Notes under the pieces: model-generated
What the model saw: only the letters and a program-made list of their open reading frames with translations
Databases searched by the model: none
Told to the model about the DNA's origin: nothing
Program-made: the position numbers and the translations under genes
Part shown: one piece after another, positions 44,375 to 52,683 of the stretch
How positions within the stretch are numbered: position 1 is the stretch's first letter
Layout of the letters: the number at the start of each line of letters is the position of its first letter
Source: Bacteroidaceae bacterium
Lineage (GTDB): Bacteria > Bacteroidota > Bacteroidia > Bacteroidales > Bacteroidaceae
Reading direction: 5' to 3'
DNA length: 64,000 nucleotides
Assembly (NCBI GenBank): GCA_017521285.1
Contig: JAFXDG010000027.1
Coordinates: forward strand, 32,260-96,259

Positions 44375-44926
44375 TTATTTGGTAAATCCTTTGATAACAG
44401 TCCTGTCAGGTACTTTTTCGTTTGTTTGTAATATAGTTAATGTCTCTTCGATGAGTTCTAAACGCATACGAGTATCTTCATTGATATCATTCTGGTCAGA
44501 AAGAATCTCATCCAGAGTATTTTCTATTAGTTTGAAACGATGTTCTAATTGATTAGAAATATTTTGTTCAACTGTTAAATATTGCCGTACTGCAACAAAT
44601 GCACGCATAATACGTATGTTGACTTCTATAGCTGTTTTGCTTCGTAAAACACTGGATAACATAGCAACCCCTTGTTCTGTAAAGGCATACGGTAGAGTTC
44701 TGGCTCCTCCCCAACTTGCGGTCGCAATTTGCGACTTCAAGTTTTTCCATTCATCTGTGTTCAATTGGAACATAAAGTCATGAGGGAAGCGTTCGATATT
44801 TCTTTTGACAGATTCGTTTAATCGTTTAACTTCCACCCCATACAGTTCTGCTAGATGTTTGTCTAACATTACTTTTTGTCCTCGAATGGAGAATATATTT
44901 TTTTGTATCAATTCAAGTTCTTTCAT
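44375..44926 (-). CDS. ORF6N domain protein (phage-type DNA-binding)
   Basis: 183 residues. The N-terminal ~85 residues are the ORF6N domain: [39 protein letters not shown], and [20 protein letters not shown], a fold shared with phage antirepressors of the KilA-N/Bro-N group. The C-terminal part is a helix rich in charged residues ([20 protein letters not shown]), probably a coiled coil. Such genes are common and scattered in Bacteroidales chromosomes. Here it sits between the LTA-synthase-like (1-bp gap) and acyltransferase (11-bp gap) genes, an odd place for a regulator-like gene. Confidence 0.9.
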   Translation of the reverse strand: MKELELIQKNIFSIRGQKVMLDKHLAELYGVEVKRLNESVKRNIERFPHDFMFQLNTDEWKNLKSQIATASWGGARTLPYAFTEQGVAMLSSVLRSKTAIEVNIRIMRAFVAVRQYLTVEQNISNQLEHRFKLIENTLDEILSDQNDINEDTRMRLELIEETLTILQTNEKVPDRTVIKGFTK

Positions 44927-44927
44927 T

Positions 44928-46913
44928 TCAATCTTTCATTATCAATCTGTCCTCATTCATCCGTTGCATATAGCTTTGGATGATGGCCTTCAACTCTTTC
45001 TCCATTTCTGGTTGAGGATTGCTTTCCAGTAAGTTGTGCTGTAATAATGGGTCTTCACGGAAGCGGTAAACGGCTTTTGTCTCCCGCCCGTCAAACAGTA
45101 TCAGGTAATCTCCTTTGGTCAATTGGTAAATGTCGTTTTGGAAATTCACGGCCCATGTTTCCTCTGTGGGAGTAGAGAACAAATCCTGTCCAAAGGCAAC
45201 ATAAGGTTTGTCGTATCCTACCAAACCGAGCAGGGTAGGCATGATGTCTATCTGTTGGGCAATGCCCGGTTGGATACCTGTGGGAAGTGTGCCCGATGGG
45301 TCGAACAGGATGATGGGCACGCTGAAACTTCCCTGTGCCGTTTGGTATTCAGGGTGTGTGGATTGATTGGTGTGGTCGGCCGTCAGTACAAACAAAGTGT
45401 TCTTATACCACGGTTGCTTGGCGGCTGTCTCGAAGAAACGGCGCAAAGCATGGTCGGTGTAGCCGATGCACTGATGAATGGGTTTGTCTCCCTTGGGGAA
45501 AGAATCCTTGTATTCTTCGGGGACGACAAAGGGGTGGTGTGACGAAGCGGTAAAGATAGCCGTGGCGAATGGTTCCTTCATTTCGCTCATTGTCTGTGCA
45601 TAGAATTGCAAGAATGGCTCATCCCATACGGCCCATGTGCCATCGAAATCTGAGTCACCGTTGAAACGCTTGTCCTGGTTGTACTCGTCGCGCCCGTAGT
45701 ATTTCTCAAATCCAGTGGCACGGGCAAAGGCTTGGAAGCCCATTGAACCGTTTTCAGCTCCGTGGAAGAATGCGGTGTGGTAGCTTTTGTTTGCCAGTTC
45801 GCGGGCAATGCCACTCAGTTCGTTAGTCGCGGCCGGTGTCACGAAGAAAGGCTCTACAAACATGGGGATGCTGCTCAGAACTGAAGGCATTCCGTCGATG
45901 CTTTTGCGTCCGTTGGCAAAGGTGTATTCCCATGTGAGGCTTTTGCTCAGCAGACTATCGGTGAAGGGGGTATAACCTTTGTAAGTTCCTCCATCCAAAT
46001 GCTTGTTGAGGCTACCGATGTATTCGCGTCCGAAGCTCTCAACGATGAGAATGACGATGTTTTTAGTTGACGAGGAGTCGGTAGCGTATGGCTTTGTCAA
46101 CGTGTCAACTGGTATCTTGTCAACTACATTGTGCACTGGTGAGTAAATTTCATCCAATGTTTCCTTATCGAAATAGTTAGGATTGACGAACGGTTTCTTT
46201 CCGATGGTGCGGATGAGCGAGAAGGGGGTGTTCAGCACCAGTGCTGCATCGGCCGGCCGATCCACATATTGGTTGGCATTGCTGATGGTGATGGGGCGTA
46301 CGGCCGTAGTGGCTCCACCACGCATTCCGCAGATGCAGAGTGGGATGAATAATGCCAGACAGAGAGTCTGCACCGTGTAGTAGATGCCGAAGGGACGTCG
46401 CCATGGTTTGCCTACAGGCAGTACATAAACCTTGCTCAATCCGTAGATGAGGGCGATTGCTGCCAGCACTAAATACCAATGATTCAACAATTCGATGCCG
46501 ATGACGTTGCCCAAGTTTCCTTCGTTGCTGAACTCACTGAAGATGGTAGCCGTGGTGCGTCGGCCTGTGTATTGGAAATAGACGCTATCTGCCAGATTGA
46601 TGCAGATGGCCAATCCGTTTACCACCATGTACACGCATTTGGCTGCTCGTTGCCAACCCTTTAGTTCCTTCAGATGCCAGGGCACCAGCATCATGAGGGC
46701 GTACAATGCGTTAGTGTAAAGCAGAGCCGAGATGTCAAACATCCATGCTCCTTGCATCATCTCCCAGACGGATGACCACGAGAGATTAGTGCCCAATACG
46801 CTCCAATTTTCCACGAGATAGAGCACGCGGCACAACCCATAAGCCACGTATGCCCATGCCATATTGGCGATAAAGGCTACGGGGGAGGATATGATGTTTT
46901 TCTTCAGTTTCAC
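44928..46913 (-). CDS. LTA synthase-like sulfatase-fold enzyme (phosphoglycerol/phosphoethanolamine transferase type)
   Basis: 661 residues. Five N-terminal membrane helices (to about residue 200) precede a periplasmic sulfatase-like domain: [19 protein letters not shown] (metal-site Glu), [13 protein letters not shown] (the position of the catalytic nucleophile; Ser replaces the usual Thr), [11 protein letters not shown], and [14 protein letters not shown] (Asp/His metal ligands). Family members move phosphoglycerol or phosphoethanolamine onto envelope glycans or lipids. In Bacteroidetes, which lack teichoic acid, the product is unknown; phosphoglycerol modification of LPS or capsule is plausible. 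Co-directional with GH105 upstream and ORF6N downstream. Confidence 0.9.
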   Translation of the reverse strand: MKLKKNIISSPVAFIANMAWAYVAYGLCRVLYLVENWSVLGTNLSWSSVWEMMQGAWMFDISALLYTNALYALMMLVPWHLKELKGWQRAAKCVYMVVNGLAICINLADSVYFQYTGRRTTATIFSEFSNEGNLGNVIGIELLNHWYLVLAAIALIYGLSKVYVLPVGKPWRRPFGIYYTVQTLCLALFIPLCICGMRGGATTAVRPITISNANQYVDRPADAALVLNTPFSLIRTIGKKPFVNPNYFDKETLDEIYSPVHNVVDKIPVDTLTKPYATDSSSTKNIVILIVESFGREYIGSLNKHLDGGTYKGYTPFTDSLLSKSLTWEYTFANGRKSIDGMPSVLSSIPMFVEPFFVTPAATNELSGIARELANKSYHTAFFHGAENGSMGFQAFARATGFEKYYGRDEYNQDKRFNGDSDFDGTWAVWDEPFLQFYAQTMSEMKEPFATAIFTASSHHPFVVPEEYKDSFPKGDKPIHQCIGYTDHALRRFFETAAKQPWYKNTLFVLTADHTNQSTHPEYQTAQGSFSVPIILFDPSGTLPTGIQPGIAQQIDIMPTLLGLVGYDKPYVAFGQDLFSTPTEETWAVNFQNDIYQLTKGDYLILFDGRETKAVYRFREDPLLQHNLLESNPQPEMEKELKAIIQSYMQRMNEDRLIMKD

Positions 46914-46934
46914 GGTCTTAATGAATACGTTAGT

Positions 46935-48218
46935 TTATTTCTTCGTCAATTCCCACTCCAGACTTGCCATGATGAAGGGGCCGATGCTCTTGCCTTCGTT
47001 ACTTACGATGGTGACATCGCCTCCGCAGAGGTAATAGTTGGCGCTTCCATCGCGTTGGGGTGACTTCTTCGGGCCGAGGCCGGCCGAGCGACAACTCCAG
47101 TTGAGGTTCAGTGTCTTATCTTCATTCTCGGTTACGAAAGTTTTGATGACTCCGTTGTAGGCCTTCTCGGCTACGGGACGATAACTCTCGTCCAACAATC
47201 CTAGGCGCAACCCTTTCAAATATGAGTAAGTGAACATGCACGATGCTGATGCTTCCAAGTAATTCTTGGTGCCACACTTGCCCACGAAAGAGTCATCGTA
47301 TTGCAAGAGTTGGTACCACACACCGCTCTCTGTGTCCTGCCATTGCTTCAATCCCTCGGCCACTTGGCTCAGGATGCCGGTCAGTTTGGTGTAGTCGGGG
47401 TGACTCTTGGGCATAACCTCCAACACATCCACGAGGGCAGCGAAGAACCATCCCATGCCGCGTCCCCAAAACTCACGTGAACAACCGACGAACGGGCCAC
47501 ATTGGTTTGCCCAGAAGGAGTTTTCGTCCGTGGGGTTGGCACTCCATCCGTGGTAGTTCAACTTCTTTTCGGGGTCGTAGGTGTGGCGATGTACGGTGAT
47601 GAATTGGTTGGCAATGTCGCTCCATCCTGCCATGTCTTCAGGAGCAAAGGTGGCCAGATATTCGGCATAGAAGGCGGCACCCATGTAGAGGCCGTCCAGC
47701 CACATTTGGTTGGGATAGATGTCCTTGTGGAAGAAGCATCCCTTACCCTCGGGCAACTGAATGCGCGAATATTCCGTACGCAGGTAGTTGTAGAGATAAT
47801 CAGCTGCTGCCTTGTACTTGGCAGCATTCTTTTTGCCAGCTTTCTTTCCCTTGGCCAATTCGCGGTGATAGAGTTCGAAGAACATCTTTCCAGAGGCGAT
47901 GTTGTCGATATTCCCTTTTTTGAAGGCTTTGAAAGAGCCATCGTCGTTCAGTGCCTTGTCGGCATAAAACTTGCACCAGTCATAGGCCGTCAGGCTCCAT
48001 GGCTCGTCGGGGTATTGGGTGGTGCACTTGAGCAACGACTTCGTCACCAATCCGCTCACATAATCCCACTTCTTGTCGGCAGACCAGGCTTTGCCGTGCG
48101 ACTCAACCATACGGCGCGAATAGTCAGCCGTTTGTGCCTGTATTCCCAAACAACAGAAGAGGAGGAAGCTGGTAACTCCTGAAATTCTGTTCTTTATTTG
48201 GTCAATTGTTTTTTTCAT
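46935..48218 (-). CDS. Glycoside hydrolase family 105/88-like unsaturated uronyl hydrolase
   Basis: 427 residues from the ATG at 48218; the frame runs upstream to 48278 but only through the hairpin at 48237-48280. Signal peptide follows (ISGVTSFLLFCCLGIQA). The (alpha/alpha)6 barrel carries MWLDGLYMGAAFYAEYLATF (catalytic Asp in WLDGLYM), GRGMGWFFAALVDVLEVMP and WYQLLQYDD. GH105 enzymes cleave unsaturated rhamnogalacturonyl disaccharides left by pectate lyases. No lyase or SusCD pair is near, so its pathway is not local. It is 21 bp upstream of the LTA-synthase-like gene. Confidence 0.9.
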   Translation of the reverse strand: MKKTIDQIKNRISGVTSFLLFCCLGIQAQTADYSRRMVESHGKAWSADKKWDYVSGLVTKSLLKCTTQYPDEPWSLTAYDWCKFYADKALNDDGSFKAFKKGNIDNIASGKMFFELYHRELAKGKKAGKKNAAKYKAAADYLYNYLRTEYSRIQLPEGKGCFFHKDIYPNQMWLDGLYMGAAFYAEYLATFAPEDMAGWSDIANQFITVHRHTYDPEKKLNYHGWSANPTDENSFWANQCGPFVGCSREFWGRGMGWFFAALVDVLEVMPKSHPDYTKLTGILSQVAEGLKQWQDTESGVWYQLLQYDDSFVGKCGTKNYLEASASCMFTYSYLKGLRLGLLDESYRPVAEKAYNGVIKTFVTENEDKTLNLNWSCRSAGLGPKKSPQRDGSANYYLCGGDVTIVSNEGKSIGPFIMASLEWELTKK

Positions 48219-48236
48219 AAGGTGTTTTTTTATTTG

Positions 48237-48280
48237 AAGTGACGAGCCACCCATTACTTGTTGCTCGTAGCTCGTCACTT
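48237..48280. repeat. Palindrome between CoA-transferase and GH105 genes
   Basis: 11-bp stem AAGTGACGAGC / GCTCGTCACTT with a 22-nt loop that itself carries TTGCTCGTAG. Probably the terminator or mRNA 3' end of the CoA-transferase transcript. Confidence 0.65.
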
Positions 48281-48285
48281 GTCAC

Positions 48286-49782
48286 TTATTTCACATACTC
48301 AGCCCAATCGGTCAGGCGCATGTCGCCCTTCTTGGCCAATGTGTCGTGCATAGCCAGTGAAGCCGCCATGTTGTGGCAAGTCTGTCCTTTGGAAGAGAGT
48401 TTCAGATAGTCCCACAAGAGGTTCTTGTAGTCGGGATGTGCACAGTTCTCGATGATGGCTTGAGCACGTTGCATGGGGCTCTTTCCGCGGAGGTCGGCCA
48501 CACCCTGTTCGGTCACGATGATGTTCACGTCGTGCTCCGTATGGTCGTGGTGCGACACCATGGGTACGATGGCACTGATTTTTCCCTCCTTGGCTACCGA
48601 CGGGCAGGTGAAGATGGAGATGTAGGCATTGCGTGTGAAGTCGCCACTTCCACCGATACCGTTCATCATCTTGGTGCCTCCGATGTGGGTAGAGTTGATG
48701 TTGCCGTAGATGTCTGCCTCAATAGCGGTGTTGATAGAGATGATACCCAATCGGCGGGCCACTTCGGGGCTATTGCTGATTTCGCTCGGACGGAGGACGA
48801 GTTTGTCGCGGAAGAAGTCGATGTCATCGTAGATGCCGTTCAAACAATCGTTTGTCACGGTGAGTGAGCAGGTGCTTCCGAATTTCACACGGCCGGCGCG
48901 GATAAGGTCAACCACTGCATCCTGAAGCACTTCGGTGTACATTTCAAAGGCCGGTATAGTGGTGTCGCGTCCCAAGGCTCCCAATACGGCATTGGCAATG
49001 TTGCCCACACCACTCTGCAAAGGCAGGAAGGACGGAGGGATGATGCCGCGTCGCATGTCTGCAGCCAGGAAGTCGGCCACGTTTTGTCCGATCTTGTCCG
49101 TGATGGGGTCAGGTGCGGTAAAGGCGCGTGCTTCGTCGGGTTTGTTCACTTCCACAACACCCACAATCTTGGCCGGGTCAACCTGTACGTAGGTAGTACC
49201 GATGCGGTCGCTGGGTTTGAAGATAGGGATTTCGCGACGATAGGGCGGGTCGAGTGGTTCGTACACGTCGTGCAATCCAATGCTGTTTTTGCTATGTGCC
49301 GCGTTCAACTCGATAATCACCTTGTCGGCCATGCGGGCAATGGTAGGTGAAATACCACCTGCTGCGGTCAGATACACCTTTCCGTCGGGTGTCACTTCAC
49401 AAGCCTCCAGGATGGCCACATTCACTTTGCCCATGAAACCATAGCGCAACTCCTGAGCCATCTGTGAGAGGTGGATGTCGTTGTAGGCAATTTCGCCATT
49501 GTTCACCGCCTTGCGGAAATCGGGGTTGGTGGTGTAGGGTGCACGGTAGCGGATGGCCTTCTGACGGGCCAATACTCCGTCGCACGAGTCACCCGTGCTG
49601 GCACCGGTGAAAATACCTATTTGGAAGGGATTACCCTTGGCGTGTTCCTCTTCTGCAATCTTTGCAATTTCCAGTGTCACCGCTTTCGGTGTACCTGCGG
49701 GTGTAAAACCGCTGAGACCAATGTTGTCGCCATGCTTTACCAGGCTGGCGGCTTCGGTTGCTGTAATGAATTTCAATGCCAT
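48286..49782 (-). CDS. Acetyl-CoA hydrolase/transferase family, succinate CoA-transferase type
   Basis: 498 residues. CoA-transferase class I fold in two halves: SLVKHGDNIGLSGFTPAGTP at the N-terminus, GIFTGASTGDSCDGVLA, and the catalytic region ISINTAIEADIYGNINSTHI (Glu nucleophile in IEADIYGN) followed by MMNGIGGSGDFTRNAYISIF. Such enzymes exchange CoA between succinate and acetate or propionate, a central step in Bacteroidales succinate/propionate fermentation that ties in with the fumarate reductase genes at 61.5 kb. Preceded by a small membrane-protein gene (12-bp gap). Confidence 0.93.
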   Translation of the reverse strand: MALKFITATEAASLVKHGDNIGLSGFTPAGTPKAVTLEIAKIAEEEHAKGNPFQIGIFTGASTGDSCDGVLARQKAIRYRAPYTTNPDFRKAVNNGEIAYNDIHLSQMAQELRYGFMGKVNVAILEACEVTPDGKVYLTAAGGISPTIARMADKVIIELNAAHSKNSIGLHDVYEPLDPPYRREIPIFKPSDRIGTTYVQVDPAKIVGVVEVNKPDEARAFTAPDPITDKIGQNVADFLAADMRRGIIPPSFLPLQSGVGNIANAVLGALGRDTTIPAFEMYTEVLQDAVVDLIRAGRVKFGSTCSLTVTNDCLNGIYDDIDFFRDKLVLRPSEISNSPEVARRLGIISINTAIEADIYGNINSTHIGGTKMMNGIGGSGDFTRNAYISIFTCPSVAKEGKISAIVPMVSHHDHTEHDVNIIVTEQGVADLRGKSPMQRAQAIIENCAHPDYKNLLWDYLKLSSKGQTCHNMAASLAMHDTLAKKGDMRLTDWAEYVK

Positions 49783-49794
49783 ATTTGTCTTGTT

Positions 49795-50232
49795 TTAGTT
49801 ATATTTCTTTCTAAAGATTTCGCTATAGATGAATGCCCTGCGTGCCTCTTGGGACGATTGCAGGCGTTGTCCGATGGAGTGACTTGGGCGTAGCTTGGGT
49901 GTTGCCGGTTGCTGAGCCACTGGCTTGGGAACTTCGGTCACAGGTTTGGGCACGACATGTTTCACCTTTTCGGGGCGTGGTGCTTGGTTCAGCGAGGCCA
50001 ACAGGTCGCTCAGCGAGCGTACTTTCCGTGGTTGCTCCTCCACCTGTATGGGGCGCATGACTTCCGGCGTTTCGTCCGTCCACTCTGCCTCTTCGGGATT
50101 GAAGGGATCCTCTTCCCAATCGGTTTGAGATGTGGTGGTCGGTACCGCCTCTTTCGTCTCCCCTTTCATGCCGGTCCATATCTTGAAAACGATGATTCCT
50201 ACGGCAACAAGAATACCTATCAAATCTTCCAT
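49795..50232 (-). CDS. Small membrane-anchored protein of unknown function
   Basis: 145 residues, not recognised. One N-terminal membrane helix (DLIGILVAVGIIVFKIWTGM) is followed by a polar, Pro/Glu-rich tail with no fold I can name (EEDPFNPEEAEWTDETPEVM, KVRSLSDLLASLNQAPRP) and a basic C-terminus. The predicted layout is periplasm-short N-terminus, cytosolic tail. An overlapping frame (from 50263) covers the same stretch, but it starts upstream of the -7 element at 50261-50268, and its translation is Arg-rich without a membrane helix. It is co-transcribed with the CoA-transferase. Confidence 0.7.
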   Translation of the reverse strand: MEDLIGILVAVGIIVFKIWTGMKGETKEAVPTTTSQTDWEEDPFNPEEAEWTDETPEVMRPIQVEEQPRKVRSLSDLLASLNQAPRPEKVKHVVPKPVTEVPKPVAQQPATPKLRPSHSIGQRLQSSQEARRAFIYSEIFRKKYN

Positions 50233-50260
50233 ACGTGTACCTAATTATATTTAAATTGGC

Positions 50261-50268
50261 CAAAGGTA
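50261..50268 (-). promoter_or_regulatory. -7 element of the minus-strand set starting at 50232
   Basis: TACCTTTG on the minus strand, about 28 bp before the ATG; no clear -33 element. Confidence 0.5.
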
Positions 50269-50334
50269 CGGATTTTCTTTCATATATCGTGCGTTTTGGC
50301 CATTTTTCTTCATTTTTTATGGATAGTCTCCTGT

Positions 50335-50412
50335 TATGGTAGGGGCTTGACCCTTACCATAGGACTAAGCCAACCTTAACCCAGGGCTAAGGTTACCTTA
50401 ACCTTGGGTTGG
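50335..50412. repeat. Compound palindrome in the divergent region before miaB
   Basis: TATGGTA (50335-50341) pairs with TACCATA (50355-50361), followed by CCAACC (50370-50375) and GGTTGG (50407-50412) around CCTTAACC/GGTTAAGG-like repeats. The rest of 50233-50488 shows nothing recognisable. Confidence 0.6.
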
Positions 50413-50488
50413 ATATCGCCCTTGTGTATGTCCAAACTTTATTTAGCAAGATTTGACCACATTTCAGAGCATAAAAGGATGGATTTGT

Positions 50489-50519
50489 TTTGTTTTCCGC
50501 TCGGCTTGTGCTATCTTTG
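50489..50519 (+). promoter_or_regulatory. Promoter of miaB
   Basis: TTTG (50489-50492), 19-bp spacer, TATCTTTG (50512-50519): near-consensus. It lies just before the inserted element, so the start is near 50526 and the leader is about 200 nt. Confidence 0.75.
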
Positions 50520-50540
50520 CACAGATTTTAATATACTGAC

Positions 50541-50711
50541 TCAATTTTCGCAAGTAGAGAAGTAGCAGGAGTGTAGGAGGCAGGAGTGTAGACAATACTT
50601 TGACTATGATAGACAACGCACTCCATGCAAGCAGCACTATCGTCTACACTCCTAAGCGAAGCGTCACTCCTACACTCCTGTACTCCAGAAAGTTGAGCTT
50701 GCGAAACTTGA
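50541..50711 (+). mobile_element. MITE-like palindromic element, copy 2 (171 bp)
   Basis: Begins TCAATTTTCGCAAG and ends CTTGCGAAACTTGA, complementary at 13 of 14 positions. ATATACTGAC stands on both sides (50531-50540 and 50712-50721), a 10-bp target duplication. Interior arms (CAGGAGTGTAGAC with GTCTACACTCCT) form a large hairpin. It lies between the miaB promoter and start codon. Confidence 0.8.
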
Positions 50712-50724
50712 ATATACTGACATT

Positions 50725-52092
50725 ATGCAAACTAATCAAGGAGTGGACTCAAAATCCGCAACTGAACTGAAGAAACTTTTCATCGAGACCTACGGATGCC
50801 AGATGAACGTGGCAGATAGTGAGGTGGTGGCTTCCATCATGCAGATGGCTGGCTATGAGGTGTGCGACTCGCTGGACGAGGCCGACGCCGTGTTTTTGAA
50901 CACCTGCTCCATACGCGACAATGCGGAGCAGAAAATTTTTAACCGTTTGGAATATTTTTTTTCCCTACGGAAGAAAAAAAAGGGCCTCATTGTTGGTGTC
51001 CTCGGATGTATGGCCGAGCGTGTGAAGGAGGACCTTATCAACAACCATCATGTCGATTTGGTGGCAGGCCCTGATGCCTACCTCTCGTTGCCCGACCTGA
51101 TGGCGCAGGTGGAGGCCGGACAGAAGGCTATGAATGTGGAACTTTCTACCACCGAAACCTATCGCGATGTCATCCCCGCCCGCATCTGTGGCAATCGCGT
51201 GTCCGGCTATGTCAGCATCATGCGCGGATGTAACAATTTCTGCCACTATTGCATCGTGCCTTACACCCGCGGACGCGAGCGTAGTCGCGACGTGAAGAGC
51301 ATCCTTGGTGAAGTGACCGATTTGGTAAACAAGGGTTACAAGGAAATTACCCTGTTGGGCCAAAACGTCAATTCCTATCGCTTTGAGGCAGAGGATGGTG
51401 CCGTCATCACCTTCCCCCAATTGCTTCGCACCGTGGCTCAATCGGCCAGAGGTGTGCGCATACGCTTCACCACCTCGCATCCCAAGGATATGAGTGACGA
51501 GACATTGCACGTCATTGCCGAAGAGCCGAACGTGTGTCGCCATATCCACCTGCCTGTGCAGAGCGGAAGTAGCCGTATCCTGAAGCTGATGAATCGCAAA
51601 TATACCCGTGAATGGTATCTCGACCGTGTGGAGGCCATCCGTCGCATCATCCCCGATTGCGGATTGAGCACCGACATCTTCAGTGGCTTCCACTCCGAGA
51701 CGGAGGAAGACCATCAGATGTCACTTTCGCTCATGCGTGAGTGTCAGTACGACTCGGCCTTCATGTTCAAATATAGCGAACGCCCGGGCACATACGCTTC
51801 GAAAAACCTGCCCGACGACATCTCGGAAGAGGTGAAAATCCGTCGCTTGAACGAGATTATCGAAGTGCAAAACCAACTCTCTGCCGAAGCCAACCAGCGT
51901 TGCATCGGCAAGACTTACGAAGTGTTGGTCGAAGGCTTCTCCAAGCGTTCGCGTGAGCAATTGGTGGGGCGCACCGAGCAAAACCGCGTAGTCGTGTTCG
52001 ACCGTGGATCGCACCGCATCGGTGACTTTGTGAACGTACGCATTACCGAAGCCTCCTCGGCAACGTTGAAGGGGGAGGAAGTGGGGGAATAA
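50725..52092 (+). CDS. miaB: tRNA-2-methylthio-N6-isopentenyladenosine synthase MiaB
   Basis: 455 residues. N-terminal MTTase domain with the three Fe-S cysteines Cys25, Cys61 and Cys95 (ETYGCQMN, NTCSIRDNA, GVLGCMAERV), then the radical SAM core with CxxxCxxC at Cys169/173/176 (RGCNNFCHYCIVPYTRGRERSR is conserved) and a C-terminal TRAM domain (about 390-450). It adds a 2-methylthio group to i6A37 of tRNAs reading UNN codons. The promoter at 50489-50519 is separated from the ATG by a 171-bp MITE-like insertion, so expression may depend on its structure. Confidence 0.96.
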   Translation: MQTNQGVDSKSATELKKLFIETYGCQMNVADSEVVASIMQMAGYEVCDSLDEADAVFLNTCSIRDNAEQKIFNRLEYFFSLRKKKKGLIVGVLGCMAERVKEDLINNHHVDLVAGPDAYLSLPDLMAQVEAGQKAMNVELSTTETYRDVIPARICGNRVSGYVSIMRGCNNFCHYCIVPYTRGRERSRDVKSILGEVTDLVNKGYKEITLLGQNVNSYRFEAEDGAVITFPQLLRTVAQSARGVRIRFTTSHPKDMSDETLHVIAEEPNVCRHIHLPVQSGSSRILKLMNRKYTREWYLDRVEAIRRIIPDCGLSTDIFSGFHSETEEDHQMSLSLMRECQYDSAFMFKYSERPGTYASKNLPDDISEEVKIRRLNEIIEVQNQLSAEANQRCIGKTYEVLVEGFSKRSREQLVGRTEQNRVVVFDRGSHRIGDFVNVRITEASSATLKGEEVGE

Positions 52093-52106
52093 GATTCATA
52101 ACATTT

Positions 52107-52204
52107 GCCATTCTGGTCGAAGTCGAAGAATCTATCAACAAAGTATTTAGAAAAATTACAATAATATTCCGTCTGTTAGATGTTTCGACTTCGCTCAACA
52201 TGAC
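52107..52204. repeat. Degenerate inverted-repeat pair beside the GIY-YIG unit
   Basis: Arms at 52107-52136 and 52175-52204 resemble the left and right ends of the unit at 52248-52639, including shared inner and outer flanks (TATTTAGAA, ACAAATGTTTT). No gene lies between them. Confidence 0.65.
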
Positions 52205-52247
52205 AAATGTTTTATCCACGTAAGTTTATTGTAATAATGATGTCTCT

Positions 52248-52639
52248 GTCATCCTGAGCGTAGTCGAAGGATCTACAAGCAAAACTATTTAGAATGAAAT
52301 GGTAAACATTCACCAGTATTGGATTTATATTCTATCAAATTACACTCGTTCAACTCTGTACATTGGAGTGACAAACGATTTGTATAGAAGATACCAAGAA
52401 CATCAAAATGGTGAAGTTGATGGTTTTACCCAAACTTATCAATGTCACTATCTTCTCTATTATGAAGAGTATTCACAAGTAGAAGATGCTATTGCACGTG
52501 AAAAGCAACTGAAAGGTTGGACAAGAAAGAAAAAAGAAAATCTAATTAAAATGATGAATCCGAGCTTAAAAGATTTGTCAGAAGAACTAGGATGGTGAAA
52601 TGTTTGGTTGGTAGATCCTTCGACTACGCTCAGGATGAC
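52248..52639 (+). mobile_element. GIY-YIG gene framed by perfect 29-bp inverted repeats
   Basis: Left repeat 52248-52276 (begins GTCATCCTGAGCGTAGTCGA) is the exact reverse complement of 52611-52639. The only gene inside runs from 52299 to 52598, leaving 22 and 12 bp to the repeats. The repeat core CCTGAGCG-AGTCGAAGG is of a type seen in intergenic regions of many bacteria. Confidence 0.8.
52299..52598 (+). CDS. GIY-YIG nuclease domain protein
   Basis: 99 residues, a single compact domain. The signature reads WIYIL (Tyr9-Ile10) and YIGVTNDLYRR (Tyr21-Ile22-Gly23, Arg30/31), followed by catalytic Glu68 in AIAREKQLKGW and a basic tail TRKKKENLIKMMNP. This is the stand-alone COG2827/YhbQ-like group. 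These enzymes cut DNA using one Arg and one Glu; many homing endonucleases share the fold. The gene sits alone between perfect 29-bp inverted repeats, suggesting that the nuclease and the repeat are a functional unit. AT-rich codon use contrasts with miaB and the EamA gene on either side. Confidence 0.93.
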   Translation: MVNIHQYWIYILSNYTRSTLYIGVTNDLYRRYQEHQNGEVDGFTQTYQCHYLLYYEEYSQVEDAIAREKQLKGWTRKKKENLIKMMNPSLKDLSEELGW

Positions 52640-52683
52640 AAATGTTTTGCTATCAGAATTGTTTTTTACAGAAAGGTTAAATT

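Noticed and set aside
49823-50263. Alternative 146-residue frame overlapping the small membrane protein gene
   Set aside because: Arg-rich translation without a signal or membrane helix; the in-frame ATG lies on the predicted -7 element.
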